A stretch of DNA of 64,000 nucleotides from Dictyobacter formicarum (GCF_016587435.1 NZ_BNJJ01000019.1:62001-126000); one strand, 5' to 3'; counted from the stretch's first letter, positions 1-9,369 are shown. Notes: generated by a model from the letters alone, not told the origin. Program-made: numbers and translations.

Positions 1-3000
1 GAGTTTACGTTGTGCGCGCGTCAGGGCTACGTTCAGGCGATGTGGATCGATCAGAAATTGGCGGCGTTGACTTTCGCTGGCCGGTTCATGGCTAGTGGCA
101 AACGATATAATCATGACCAGGCGCTCACCCCCCTGAAAACGATCCACTGTATCGACGCTCAGTGGTGTATCAGTCGGGAAGGCCTGCCAGTTGCTATCAG
201 GATGGTTGGCGAACAGGTGGCGACGGATATTGGCGACCTGCGCTCGGTAGGGCGCGATAATACCAATATCTTGTGGCTGAATGCCGCGTGCCAGCAATCC
301 TGCGACCAGCCCGCGGACGGCGCGCGCTTCCGCATTGTTTTGTTTGGCTTCGGGGCTCGCGTCCTTGTCGCGTACATCCCAGAAAACCAGCGGAAATTTG
401 GGGTCCAGGGCTTTGTATACTGTTTCTGCCTCCGTTTTCCGAAGCTGGAGCAGGTTGGAGGCTTGCGGCAAGGGCAAGCGGCGATTGGCAACTGAAGCAT
501 GGGCCAGCAACTTCTGATCATAAAAGACGGTGGACGAGAAATGCGAGATCCATTTATTCATGCGATACTGGGTCAGGAGCGGCACGCAGGCACTGACATC
601 GAGCCGGTGTTGCTCCATATATTCCTCATCCCGCTGCTTCAAGAAACTAAAGAGCGAATCGGCAAGTCCAGCCTCACTGGCTTCCTGACTGAGCACCAGG
701 GGCGGTAGTTGTTTCTCGTCTCCGACCAGGATAAAGCGGCGGGCAAAACGCAGGGCACCCAGAATGGCTGGAATTGTCAGTTGGCCAGCTTCATCAATAA
801 TGGCGACATCAAAGGCAAAACCTGCATTCGTTTCTGCATGCTCGCCATTTCTGGCCGTATTGGGCGTGTATTTATCTGAAGACCAGGTGGCGGTCGTAGA
901 GGCCACCACGGGCGTAGTATACAACATGTCAAAGACAAGATCCTGATAAGACATGTCCGGGTGAAATGGATCATCTTTTAATCTCTGCCCGTTTGCCAGC
1001 GCCTGTTGGGCGACTTTGAGCCGCTCTTTGAGCAGCCAGGGCTTGATCTCATCGCTGACACTGCGCTCGCTGCCCAGGCGTAGGAACTGTGTAAAACCTT
1101 CCCGCTGTAGCCTTTTCAGCATATTGTCTACGGCCTGATTGGTGAAGGCGGCCAGCAAGATACGCTGGCCCTGCTCGGTCAGACGCTTCACGATCTCCGC
1201 AATAACACTGGTTTTGCCGGTGCCGGGAGGACCATGAATGAGCAGGTAATCTTTCATCTGCAGCGCCCGTAGCACAGCCAGGTTTTGCTCGCGATTGAAA
1301 TCAGCACGGCCGGTGATCTCTTCGTGCATAAAGCGCGGGCGAATCTTGCCGGCTACCAGATCTTGTATATGCGCCGGGACATGGTACCAGCGAATCAGGT
1401 TTTGTAGCGTGCGCACATGGACGAGATCGTTGTCGTAGCGGTCGATGAGCTGCGGTTGCGCGATCAACTCGCGCGTCCACACGGTTACATTTTCGGCACT
1501 GATGGAGGTAATGGTGCCACTGACCACTTCACCCGCGACCGGATTGCCATCGCTGAGCAGGATTTCATCCCCTTCTCGTAGCTCAGAGGTATTGACGCAG
1601 CTAAAGGTGAGGGACCAGCCATCGCTCTGGATTGCTGGTTGTCCGATTTGTTTTAGTCCCAGGATCGCGCTGCCGCGTTCAATACGCTCCTCTACCGGTG
1701 TGAGCCAGAGCTGAGCCTGCTGTTGCTCTCCTGTCTGCCCCTCTATCTGGAGCAGGTGATAGTACCTGCTAAAGAAGTCGCGTTCGGCATTGGGAATCGC
1801 CTGGGGAGCTCTGGCAGATACAGCGGCGACACCATTTTCCTGGTTGGGAGTAGCCGTTACCTTCTGCTCGGCGGTTTCTGGTTTCGCCGTTTCTGGTGGC
1901 TGCCATTGTAAGAGCGCAGAAACGGTCTGGCAATGTTCAAGCATGGCGCACTTGCTGCAGCGCGAAGGTCCTGGTGGCGCCGATGGTATGCCAGTGACAT
2001 GGTTCAGGATCAAATTATTGCGTGTCTCATTGACGCGCTGAATCTCGCGGATACTGGCGCGAATGCCAAAGGCCTGCGCTTTACCCGGTGTGCCACTATA
2101 TAACAAGGTGGCAAAGGCCCGCTTCATCTTTGACTGGCGGCGTACCGCCAGCAACGCATGATAGCCCAGCACCTGCCAACGATGGTCTCGCTTGGGGAGA
2201 TCGCCACTTGCTCCACCGGTTTTTAGTTCTAGCAACCGCTGCTGACCGGTCTGCTGCCAGAAAATGTCCAGTCGCCCACGCAAACCAATCTCGGGTGCCA
2301 GCAGGAACGTCTCGGCACGTACCTGATTGCCCACGGTCGTCTGCTGGTCATCCGCGACCACCCCTGGCAGCGTCCAGAGCGTATTGCTCTCGCTCTCGTA
2401 CCAGCGTGCCAGACTCTCCAGGTGTGGTTGCACATCCGAGCGCATCGTCTCGACCGATACATCTGCCAGGGCGATATCGATGCTATTGAGTTCGATGGCC
2501 TGGTCAAGATGCCTCTGCATAACCTGGAGTGCCGTCTCGGTCTCTTGCTTTACCGTATCCTGTGCGGCTTCTGTAAAGGTGCCGCGATCATGTTCTTTGA
2601 GCAGCTCTTTGAAGCAATAATGCACGATGTTACCGCGAATAGTAGCCGAGGTTGCAGCGGATGGGATGAGCCGATTCAGCAGATACTGGCGCGTACAATA
2701 TTCGGCCTGATTGAGGGCTGTAATATTTAGCAGAATATCTGATTCCAGCACTGCCAGCGTATAGGAATTGCCCTGGTAGCGCCGGCGCGAACCGTTTTTA
2801 TATTCGATCACAACTGGTTCGCCTGGCAGGTGATAGAGTTGAATCTTCAACGCGTAAGGAGCGATGGCGCTACCGCGCACTTTGATCTCCTTGATCAGAC
2901 TGCGATAGTATTGGTCTTCTAGCTGCACTTCAACGCGTTCTGTACCGGTATCTAACGTGATGATCGGCACGCGTTCGCCCTGCAGTTGGCGTTCCTGGGC

Positions 3001-3126
3001 TGCCACAAGTCGTCCAGAGAGCTGTGGTGTGTGACAGGGTTGTTTAGGATCAAGTGTACAAAGGAAGCACTCATGGCGCTGTCCAGCCTCTTTTGACTGA
3101 TGATAATCCGCCTTATGGATTTGCAT
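1..3126 (-). CDS. Cas4/Dna2-like Fe-S nuclease fused to SF1B DNA helicase (C-terminus cut by window edge)
   Basis: The reading frame is open from ATG at 3126 to the left edge (at least 1042 codons, no stop) and starts after a GGGGGGAG ribosome site. Residues ~140-400 form a PD-(D/E)XK nuclease: Asp287 and Glu300-x-Lys302 (GRLDIF...LELK). Four cysteines at 144, 390, 393 and 399 (C-x2-C-x5-C) fit the 4Fe-4S clamp of Cas4/Dna2/AddB nucleases. Residues ~600-1042 carry SF1 helicase motifs: Walker A GPPGTGKT at 632, DEAGQ at 778, GDEKQLPP at ~802, VDTVDRFQGGE, and RLNVALTRAQRK at ~1029. The family processes or repairs DNA ends; the exact role here is inferred. Only a short C-terminal tail should be missing. 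No cas genes are nearby, so a CRISPR role is unlikely. Confidence 0.9.
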   Translation of the reverse strand, partial: MQIHKADYHQSKEAGQRHECFLCTLDPKQPCHTPQLSGRLVAAQERQLQGERVPIITLDTGTERVEVQLEDQYYRSLIKEIKVRGSAIAPYALKIQLYHLPGEPVVIEYKNGSRRRYQGNSYTLAVLESDILLNITALNQAEYCTRQYLLNRLIPSAATSATIRGNIVHYCFKELLKEHDRGTFTEAAQDTVKQETETALQVMQRHLDQAIELNSIDIALADVSVETMRSDVQPHLESLARWYESESNTLWTLPGVVADDQQTTVGNQVRAETFLLAPEIGLRGRLDIFWQQTGQQRLLELKTGGASGDLPKRDHRWQVLGYHALLAVRRQSKMKRAFATLLYSGTPGKAQAFGIRASIREIQRVNETRNNLILNHVTGIPSAPPGPSRCSKCAMLEHCQTVSALLQWQPPETAKPETAEQKVTATPNQENGVAAVSARAPQAIPNAERDFFSRYYHLLQIEGQTGEQQQAQLWLTPVEERIERGSAILGLKQIGQPAIQSDGWSLTFSCVNTSELREGDEILLSDGNPVAGEVVSGTITSISAENVTVWTRELIAQPQLIDRYDNDLVHVRTLQNLIRWYHVPAHIQDLVAGKIRPRFMHEEITGRADFNREQNLAVLRALQMKDYLLIHGPPGTGKTSVIAEIVKRLTEQGQRILLAAFTNQAVDNMLKRLQREGFTQFLRLGSERSVSDEIKPWLLKERLKVAQQALANGQRLKDDPFHPDMSYQDLVFDMLYTTPVVASTTATWSSDKYTPNTARNGEHAETNAGFAFDVAIIDEAGQLTIPAILGALRFARRFILVGDEKQLPPLVLSQEASEAGLADSLFSFLKQRDEEYMEQHRLDVSACVPLLTQYRMNKWISHFSSTVFYDQKLLAHASVANRRLPLPQASNLLQLRKTEAETVYKALDPKFPLVFWDVRDKDASPEAKQNNAEARAVRGLVAGLLARGIQPQDIGIIAPYRAQVANIRRHLFANHPDSNWQAFPTDTPLSVDTVDRFQGGERLVMIISFATSHEPASESQRRQFLIDPHRLNVALTRAQRKL

Positions 3127-3270
3127 GATTGTACACTCCCCCCTTATTTGCTCGGCATGCTGAAAGTGTACGGTAAGAACAAAATTTCGTCAAGAGAATG
3201 AGGAGTTATGGGGTAGCAGGGAAGTTGATCATTCCTCCCTGCTATTGTCATTTTGACCGGGTATTTGAGC

Positions 3271-4956
3271 TTAATGTGGGATAATGCCTGGTATCAGATA
3301 TTGCTGTATCATCACAATAATGCCCAGGATGGTTGCCAGTATAATGCTGTGGAAGAAGGTGCGCCGGATAATCAAGCCCTCTTTCCCGTTCAGTTCTGTG
3401 GTTGATACGCCAGTGCTGACATTCTGGGGACTGATCATTTTCGACATGACCGCTCCACTGCTATTGCTGGCCGCCATCAACACCGGGCTGATATTAAGCT
3501 GGCGTGCCGCTACTACTTGCAGATTGCCGAAGAGTGCATTGCTGGAGGTATCACTTCCACTCAAGAAGCAGGCGATCCAGCCCAGGAAGACCGAGAAGAA
3601 TGGGAAGATAACTCCCACTTTGGAGATTGCCAGGCCCAGCGTGTATGACATACCAGAGTAGTTGTACAGATAGGCCAGGCCTATAATCAGCATTACCGTC
3701 AGGATCGGGAAGCGCAGTTGCCGCCACGTATCGGCCAGAGCCAGCCAGACGATGCTGGCGCTTGATCCAGTGGCGATCATTATGATCGCTGTTACGATCA
3801 CAGTCAGTAAAATGGCAGTGCCTGTTCCTAGTGGCTGGAAGGCATAGAGTGCTGCATAGGGCTTGTTGTAGAGGGTTAGAAAGATCTGCTTATCCAGACC
3901 GGGCCAGTGGATGGACAAGGCGCTGATGGCGGGAACTTTGAGAAACGTCCAGGCGATTACGATGATGCTTACCAGTAGCCAGGGTAGCCAGGCCAGGATA
4001 GCTTCTTTCATGCTCGGTTTGAGGGTGGAAGCGCGATCGCTGATCGTGTCAGCCTGACCGTCCTCTGGCGCCATTACATTGCCAGCATTATCGGCTCCCT
4101 GTACAACAGGCGCAAAGGTTGCGCGATAAAGCTCCATGTCGCGCGGTTTCCAGGCCTGCACAAAGAGAATGACACAGATCAATGAGAAGAGCGAGGCCAG
4201 CACATCAGGCAGCTCTGGCCCTACAAAGTTCGAGATTGTAAACTGCATCAAGGCGAAGGAGAGTCCGGCCACCAGGGAGACTGGCCAGATTGTGCGCAGG
4301 CTACGAAATCCGGTGAAGACCACCATCGCGTAGAAAGGTAAAAATAATCCAAAGAACGGAAGCTGGCGACCAACCATGGCTGCCAGGGGGGCAGCATGCA
4401 GACCGGTTACGCTGGCCAGGGTCGTGATTGGTACCCCCAGCGCGCCGAAGGCGACCGGCGTCGTATTAAAGATCAAGGTCAGCGTAACTGCTTCGAGGGC
4501 GGGAAAACCGAGAGCAATCAGCAAGGCGCTCCCAATCGCTACTGGAGTTCCAAAGCCAGCAACCCCTTCCATGAGCGCTCCAAAACTGAAGCCAATAATT
4601 AAGAGTAAAATACGCTTATCGGGCGGCACATTATACACCATCCAGCGTCTAAATAATTCGAATTTGCCGGAGCGCACCGCAATATTGTAGAGCCACATAG
4701 CATTCCAGACAATCCACATGACGGGAAACAATGCGAATGCCATGCCGTTCAGGGTTGAGCTAGCAGCCTGCTGGACGGGCATTTGCCAGACCAGGGTTGC
4801 AATAATCAGACCGATAAGCAAACCGGCCAGTGCAGCTTGCCAGGCGGGACGGCGTACAATGCCTAATAATACGAGGACGACAATAATCGGGATAAAGCCA
4901 ACGATGAGCGAGAGAAAGAGGTTCCCAGCGACCGGGGTGAGTATTTGGTGGAACAT
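3271..4956 (-). CDS. lctP: L-lactate permease family transporter (LctP)
   Basis: A 561-residue integral membrane protein of the LctP family, which imports lactate or glycolate by proton symport. It has about 12-14 hydrophobic segments and the family-typical stretches FSFGALMEGVAGFGTPVAIG and TPVAFGALGVPITTLA, plus GSDTSSNALFGNLQ near the C-terminus. The ATG at 4956 follows GGAGGAC at good spacing, whereas an upstream in-frame start at 4980 has no such site, so 4956 is preferred. It stands alone, divergent from the DUF711 gene. No lactate dehydrogenase gene lies next to it, so the substrate rests on family membership only. Confidence 0.93.
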   Translation of the reverse strand: MFHQILTPVAGNLFLSLIVGFIPIIVVLVLLGIVRRPAWQAALAGLLIGLIIATLVWQMPVQQAASSTLNGMAFALFPVMWIVWNAMWLYNIAVRSGKFELFRRWMVYNVPPDKRILLLIIGFSFGALMEGVAGFGTPVAIGSALLIALGFPALEAVTLTLIFNTTPVAFGALGVPITTLASVTGLHAAPLAAMVGRQLPFFGLFLPFYAMVVFTGFRSLRTIWPVSLVAGLSFALMQFTISNFVGPELPDVLASLFSLICVILFVQAWKPRDMELYRATFAPVVQGADNAGNVMAPEDGQADTISDRASTLKPSMKEAILAWLPWLLVSIIVIAWTFLKVPAISALSIHWPGLDKQIFLTLYNKPYAALYAFQPLGTGTAILLTVIVTAIIMIATGSSASIVWLALADTWRQLRFPILTVMLIIGLAYLYNYSGMSYTLGLAISKVGVIFPFFSVFLGWIACFLSGSDTSSNALFGNLQVVAARQLNISPVLMAASNSSGAVMSKMISPQNVSTGVSTTELNGKEGLIIRRTFFHSIILATILGIIVMIQQYLIPGIIPH

Positions 4957-5128
4957 CGGTGTCCTCCGTTCAAATAGCACTCTTTTTCCGGTATGAATAC
5001 GTTTAAATATTTATATATCTTGGCATAAGAAAATATGTTATGTCAAATAATAAACGTGATGCTCCAGGGAACACATCTCAATGCATAGTAGCACATGTTA
5101 AATAGAGCCAGCTTGCTAATTGTGAGAA

Positions 5129-5137
5129 TGCTATAAT
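5129..5137 (+). promoter_or_regulatory. Extended -10 promoter candidate for the DUF711 gene
   Basis: TGcTATAAT lies 45 bp before the ATG at 5182. The TG dinucleotide one base ahead of a perfect TATAAT fits an extended -10 promoter. No convincing -35 box sits at 16-18 bp, which is usual for this class. Confidence 0.5.
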
Positions 5138-5181
5138 GCCTTCGTAGGAAAGGTAGCTAGCGTTTAGAAGTGAGGAAGAAT

Positions 5182-6366
5182 ATGTCTTTGCCAACTATTC
5201 GTACTGTGACGCTGGGTATTGCGGAGGCCCATCCCATTGAGCATCAAACCCTGGTGGAGGCGTGGCGGATTCTCCAGCGGGCGCGGGTACAGTATGAGGA
5301 TGCGGGCTATGAACTGCAAACGCTACGTCTCTCAACGCGTCCTCTTTTCGATGATCTGGCCGAGTGGTCAGCTAACGCTATTCGTGAGTATGTGCAGGAT
5401 CGGCAGTTATTACTCAATGAGTTAGGGATAGAATATTGTTCGCTGGGGACTGCTTTTGCCTCTCGTCCAGCTTTTCCGTTGGAGCGCTTAAACCTGCTGG
5501 GTGATATTTTGATCGCGACCAATGCGCTTAGTGCCACGGTCAGCCTGGCTGATGCCGAGCACGGTATGCGTGCCGAGGCCGCGTTGCCTATTGCACGGTT
5601 GATGTTGCGCCTGGCCCATGAGACGCCAGAAGGCTTTGGCAATTTTCGTTTTGCCATGCTGGCCTGCGTCGCTCCTGGCAGTCCTTTTTTCCCTGCCGCC
5701 TACCACGCGGGTCCGTCCAGTTTAAGCTGCGGTTTACAGGGCGCTCCCTTGATCACTGAAGCGCTACAGACATTACAGGCCGATGGCCAGAGGGTATTGG
5801 ATCTAAATCAGGTTACCGAATATATTAGCACGTTGCTTGAAGAGCGGGTCCGCCCCATCGTTACATTGGGACAAAATGTTGCACGAGACACCGGCTTGCA
5901 GTTTGGCGGTATCGATCTGTCGCCAGCTCCGATGGGTGAGGTCAGTATCGTGCGAGCCATGGAGTTATGTGGCTATGGTCAGTTAGGTGCTCCAGGCACG
6001 CTGGCAGTGGCCGCAGCCCTGACGGCCGCTTTGAAAAGTACCTCTTTGCCAACCTGTGGCTATAATGGCTTGATGTTACCAGTATTGGAGGATGCGGTGC
6101 TGGGACAGCGTTGGGCGGAAGGGGTAGTGAATGCCCATCAGCTGTTGTTCTATTCAGCGGTCTGTGGAACAGGTTTAGATACTATTCCACTGGCGGGCGA
6201 TAGTGCGCCAGAGCATATTGCTCATTTATTAATGGACGTGGCGACCCTGGCGGTACGTTACCAAAAACCACTCTCAGCTCGCCTCTTCCCGGTACCGGGG
6301 CGACGAGCTGGAGAATATACGCAGTTCACTTCACCGTATCTTACCAATACACGGATTGCACCATAA
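5182..6366 (+). CDS. DUF711/UPF0210 family protein
   Basis: A 394-residue protein matching the DUF711 (UPF0210) family of unknown biochemical function. Family-like stretches include RTVTLGI at the N-terminus, GPSSLSCGLQGAPLI, NVARDTGLQFGGIDLSPAP, GAPGTLAVAAALTAALK and CGYNGLMLPVLED. I chose the ATG at 5182, six bases after GAGGAAG; a GTG at 5170 in the same frame would add four residues. The gene stands alone between lctP (divergent) and a GAF-domain gene (convergent). Structures of relatives resemble glycyl-radical-like barrels, but no catalytic role can be read from this sequence. Confidence 0.85.
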   Translation: MSLPTIRTVTLGIAEAHPIEHQTLVEAWRILQRARVQYEDAGYELQTLRLSTRPLFDDLAEWSANAIREYVQDRQLLLNELGIEYCSLGTAFASRPAFPLERLNLLGDILIATNALSATVSLADAEHGMRAEAALPIARLMLRLAHETPEGFGNFRFAMLACVAPGSPFFPAAYHAGPSSLSCGLQGAPLITEALQTLQADGQRVLDLNQVTEYISTLLEERVRPIVTLGQNVARDTGLQFGGIDLSPAPMGEVSIVRAMELCGYGQLGAPGTLAVAAALTAALKSTSLPTCGYNGLMLPVLEDAVLGQRWAEGVVNAHQLLFYSAVCGTGLDTIPLAGDSAPEHIAHLLMDVATLAVRYQKPLSARLFPVPGRRAGEYTQFTSPYLTNTRIAP

Positions 6367-6388
6367 TATGGGTTACCGCGTATACAAT

Positions 6389-6988
6389 TTACAAGGAGAC
6401 ATGGGTGCCCCAAAAGGCATTCATGACTCCATGATAAGAGCTGCGAATGTTTTCATAGAGACGGGCATTTTCAATGGCCAGAGCAGCCAGGCTGGCCAGA
6501 ACCGAAAGAAATTGAATGTCGTCTTCCATAAAATCAGTCGGCTTATCCGTATAGACACGCATGACGCCAATGGCGTTACCGTGTACTTCCAATGGAACAC
6601 ACAGCACCGAAACAATGCCTTCCTGGCGAGCGGCTTCCTTATATTGGAAACGTGGATCGATGCGTACATCGGGGATGCAGATAGGAGAGCCTTTGAGAGC
6701 TTCACTATCAATGGGGCTACTACCAACGTTGACCGGCCCTTTGGACAGATATTCATTGCTTAGTCCATTTACCGCGCTCAACTGCAATTGCCCCGTCTCC
6801 GGGTCCAGGAGGCGTAGCGCACAGGCTTTCACTTGCATCGCTTCAGTAATACTGATCACCACGCTTTGCAAGACCTGGTCCAGCTCAAGACTTGACGAAA
6901 TGGTAAGCGCGGCCTGATGAAGTGCTTTATAGTAATCTCTCACTGGGAGTTCCACCTGGCTCTTATTGTTTGAGTCGTCATTCATCAT
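6389..6988 (-). CDS. Stand-alone GAF-domain protein
   Basis: A 199-residue cytoplasmic protein that is essentially one GAF domain (residues ~20-180), a small-molecule or redox sensor fold. Visible features are the helix LDQVLQSVVISITEAM, the ALRLLDPETGQLQL strand pair, SVLCVPLEVHGNAIGVMRVYTD and a closing LAALAIENARLYE helix. There is no kinase, GGDEF or phosphatase output domain, so it probably acts through a partner. ATG at 6988 follows GGGGGAG by five bases (a second ATG at 6985 is equally possible). The adjacent universal stress gene is also on the minus strand, but 260 bp separate them. Confidence 0.85.
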   Translation of the reverse strand: MMNDDSNNKSQVELPVRDYYKALHQAALTISSSLELDQVLQSVVISITEAMQVKACALRLLDPETGQLQLSAVNGLSNEYLSKGPVNVGSSPIDSEALKGSPICIPDVRIDPRFQYKEAARQEGIVSVLCVPLEVHGNAIGVMRVYTDKPTDFMEDDIQFLSVLASLAALAIENARLYENIRSSYHGVMNAFWGTHVSL

Positions 6989-7050
6989 AATTTCTCCCCC
7001 AACAACACACTGTGTGTTAGATGTGTTTAAAATTGCAGTTACACTTAGTA

Positions 7051-7076
7051 ATACGTATACATAGCGATATACGTAT
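7051..7076. promoter_or_regulatory. Paired palindromes upstream of the GAF gene (operator candidate)
   Basis: The 8-bp palindrome ATACGTAT occurs at 7051-7058 and 7069-7076, centres 18 bp apart, about 65 bp upstream of the GAF gene start. A second, 18-bp palindrome (CATGTTTT aa AAAACATG) lies at 7142-7159. Two-turn spacing of identical dyads suggests a dimer-of-dimers binding site. No regulator can be named. Confidence 0.35.
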
Positions 7077-7186
7077 CAGTTCCATCGGGAAAAAGCCCGA
7101 ATTCCCTTCAGTTCAGTTTCCTTTTGAGGCTGATTGTACTGCATGTTTTAAAAAACATGTTTCAGTCATTGACGGGAGGTCTGTGT

Positions 7187-7206
7187 GGGAGACAATTACG
7201 TCTCCC
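7187..7206 (-). terminator. Stem-loop after the usp gene
   Basis: GGGAGAC and GTCTCCC pair across a six-base loop, 45 bp beyond the usp stop codon. There is no strong T-run, so it may act as an mRNA-end stabiliser rather than a classical terminator. Confidence 0.4.
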
Positions 7207-7250
7207 TGACAACTACGATGAGGTGGAACCTTTTCAAGCAACGGTTTACT

Positions 7251-7772
7251 TTAGACACACTTCTGTTCATGCATTGGATTTCCTGGAGGTGGATCTTGCA
7301 CCAACCAGATGCGGCAGGGCGCGTTAGCCAGCACATACGAGACGGTCTTGTTTAGCTCGCTTTGACTCTTACCATTGCTGCGCATTAAGCCAATTAATAA
7401 TAAACCACAATTGTGGTCTCTCGCCTCATCGACAATAGCGGGACCCGCATCACGCGCTTGCACAACCTCAGCAACTGCTTCGCAACCCACGCGATCAGCA
7501 ATTCCCATAGCCGAGTTGAGCATCTGGTCTGCGCGTTCGGATTCCTGAGTAAGGACGGCTTTTAGTGGCAATGCACGTGGTACTTCGATGACATGAACGA
7601 GATGGACCTTACGTTTGGCTCCTTTTGCCATCTGGCAACCAAGATAGACAAGATTGGCGTCAAGCTTTTCGCCGCTAATGACAACAGCAATCGCGCCCGC
7701 AGCACATTCTCCTAGAACTGATTTGCTGATCTCAGTCTCTTCTTTGGTTTTGGAACCCCATAAGTGAACCAT
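7251..7772 (-). CDS. Universal stress protein (UspA) family, probably not ATP-binding
   Basis: A 173-residue UspA-fold protein, residues ~25-160: AGAIAVVISGEKLDANLVYLG, KVHLVHVIEVPRALPL, AIVDEARDHNCGLLLIGLM and SYVLANAPCRIWLV. The ATP-binding signature of the family (G-x2-G-x9-G-S/T) is not recognisable after LLLIGL, so this is likely a non-ATP Usp. I placed the start at ATG 7772, just after AGGAGGGGAG; earlier in-frame starts lack a ribosome site. It has its own 390-bp upstream region and is likely expressed alone. The GAF gene downstream could respond to the same stress, but this is inference. Confidence 0.82.
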   Translation of the reverse strand: MVHLWGSKTKEETEISKSVLGECAAGAIAVVISGEKLDANLVYLGCQMAKGAKRKVHLVHVIEVPRALPLKAVLTQESERADQMLNSAMGIADRVGCEAVAEVVQARDAGPAIVDEARDHNCGLLLIGLMRSNGKSQSELNKTVSYVLANAPCRIWLVQDPPPGNPMHEQKCV

Positions 7773-8162
7773 GATTTCTCCCCTCCTGATGGAGCGTGAT
7801 AAAACAGCATCATCTGGCACCTTCAGTGTCAGCTAATCTCAACGAACGTCCCCCAAAGTTTTTATATAAATAAAACAATTAGAGATACCGCTGGTGCGGC
7901 TAGTGTTGGCCCTCTGCCTTTACTTATCTAACTGTACGGTATGACATCCGAGCGACTAAGCATTCTATCTTCCCGGGTTAGTGACGTCAATAAAGTAAGT
8001 TTACATAAGTACTTCGGTACTGGTTAGCTAGAGATCACATAACCGCGTGATACACGTTGCCTTGTGCTTGCGTGTTTGCTGCTGCACATATAATACGAAA
8101 GACGCTTAAGAATGGTTGCCCAAGTAATAGTGATGGCATTTGAATGTAACTATCCAGCTTAG
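7773..8162. other. Intergenic region upstream of usp
   Basis: No credible gene on either strand. The only clear structure is a small UUCG-loop hairpin (AGTAC-TTCG-GTACT) at 8008-8021. A usp promoter must lie here, but I could not pick one with confidence. Confidence 0.5.
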
Positions 8163-8204
8163 AATAAAGAGAAAAGCGACCAACCGGCCGCTTTTCTCTT
8201 TATT
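8163..8204 (-). terminator. clpS terminator overlapping its stop codon
   Basis: A perfect 16-bp stem (8163-8178 with 8189-8204) with a 10-base loop. One arm includes the clpS TAA at 8200-8202, and on the minus strand the second arm ends in CTTTTCTCTTTATT. The overlap of stop codon and stem is unusual. Confidence 0.75.
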
Positions 8205-8508
8205 CGGGTTCAATGGTTGCTGTGAGATTGTAACTTAATAATCGTTCCTGGTAATATTCAGCGACTTCCCTGGGACAGACCACAACGATAGCTTGCCCGG
8301 TCAGGTGTGCTGTTAACATAATGCGCTCTGCTTCTGGAACGGTCAATGTATTGACGGCATGCACGAGAGCGAAGATTACATAGTTCATTTCATTGTAATC
8401 ATCATTATGGACGATAACCTTATAGGGAGGAAGCAGTTTTGTACGCTCAAGTACAATCTCTTCCGGTCTTACCTGGAAACGTGTTACAGTCCACTGATCC
8501 TTGGACAT
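8200..8508 (-). CDS. clpS: ATP-dependent Clp protease adaptor ClpS
   Basis: A 102-residue ClpS, the N-recognin that hands N-degron substrates to the Clp ATPase. It has the signature LPPYKVIVHNDDYNEMNYVI, with the Asn-Asp-Asp that bind the substrate alpha-amino group, then the helix ALVHAVNTL and MLTAHLTGQAIVVV, whose THxxG-like segment lines the pocket. The start is ATG 8508, eight bases after GGAGAA; longer in-frame versions lack a ribosome site. No clpA or clpC lies next to it. It is monocistronic with its own terminator. Confidence 0.93.
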   Translation of the reverse strand: MSKDQWTVTRFQVRPEEIVLERTKLLPPYKVIVHNDDYNEMNYVIFALVHAVNTLTVPEAERIMLTAHLTGQAIVVVCPREVAEYYQERLLSYNLTATIEPE

Positions 8509-8622
8509 GGATAAATTCTCCATTAGCAAACAATATGATGGTGTCTTAAGCATTCCAAATCTATTGTAACTAAGAGTTATACATTTTGCTAGTGTCTTAG
8601 CTAACAATCCTATATATATAAA

Positions 8623-8656
8623 AAAAACATCCTACTCATGTGTGTAGGATGTTTTT
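8623..8656 (-). terminator. Rho-independent terminator after the 8670-9248 gene
   Basis: A 13-bp perfect stem (8623-8635 with 8644-8656) with an 8-base loop. On the minus strand it runs into TTTTTTTTATATA, 14 bp beyond the stop codon of the membrane protein gene. Confidence 0.85.
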
Positions 8657-8669
8657 GAGTTGAAATGTT

Positions 8670-9248
8670 TTATTCCTGTCTGCTGACGCTACGATCGATG
8701 CGGCCCTGGTTGTTGAGGAGAATGGCCCGTGCCCGTGAGTTGCGACTGATATTGTCTGGATCATCAAAGCGGAGGGCAATCACATTGAGCTTTCCCTGTG
8801 CCTGCCGGGACGAGGTTGGTGGTGGAACTTTTGGTGCTTCCTGTCCAATGGCTCCTCGGACGCGCCCACGTTGTAGTAAACCGAGAATCGCGCCCAGTAC
8901 CAGGCCGAGGGCGGCTCCTACGATCAGGGTTGTTGGTTCAGGTAAATGCGGTAGTGCGAAGGTCGCCGCAAAGGTGAGCCCGGTTACTACCAGACAACAT
9001 AAAACGGCGAACAGCGCAATAATGGCTGGATTAGGACCTGAGCGTTGTGTCTGCAGGAAGATATCGCCGCGGGCCTGGTTAGGACCATGTTCGCGGAACT
9101 GGCCGCTTCCAACGATACCGGTGGGAAGTTGATAGATCTCTTCCTCTTTGAAACCAGCTTGTTTAAGCTTTTCAGAGGCTGTTTCGGCTTTGGCCTCATC
9201 AGGGAAGACCGCCAACAGGTCATAGCTGGCGGGTTGTTGTTTCTGCAT
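8670..9248 (-). CDS. Small membrane protein with an N-terminal stress-protein-like segment
   Basis: A 192-residue protein not recognised with certainty. Residues ~8-50 (YDLLAVFPDEAKAETASEKLKQAGF) resemble the short alpha/beta unit of general-stress proteins that precedes membrane helices. Two hydrophobic helices follow at ~74-98 and ~106-124, the second glycine-rich (GAALGLVLGAILGLL). The C-terminal ~65 residues are soluble and basic (RFDDPDNISRNSRARAILLNNQGRID). The start has TAGGAG nine bases upstream. It lies between clpS and dnaA, all on the minus strand but with separate terminators. Confidence 0.7.
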   Translation of the reverse strand: MQKQQPASYDLLAVFPDEAKAETASEKLKQAGFKEEEIYQLPTGIVGSGQFREHGPNQARGDIFLQTQRSGPNPAIIALFAVLCCLVVTGLTFAATFALPHLPEPTTLIVGAALGLVLGAILGLLQRGRVRGAIGQEAPKVPPPTSSRQAQGKLNVIALRFDDPDNISRNSRARAILLNNQGRIDRSVSRQE

Positions 9249-9369
9249 ACGAAGTAGCTCCTAGCAAGGGTAACTGGTACTCGTTTTTGGTTGTATTATA
9301 CACCTTCGCTGAATGGTTTGTATGCAGGTAGCTTTCTATACGGACGGGCACATGCGCGCCCGAGCCTAT

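Noticed and set aside
1..3126. CRISPR Cas4 gene
   Set aside because: The Cas4-like nuclease is only the N-terminal part of a helicase fusion, and there are no cas1/cas2 genes or repeats in the window.
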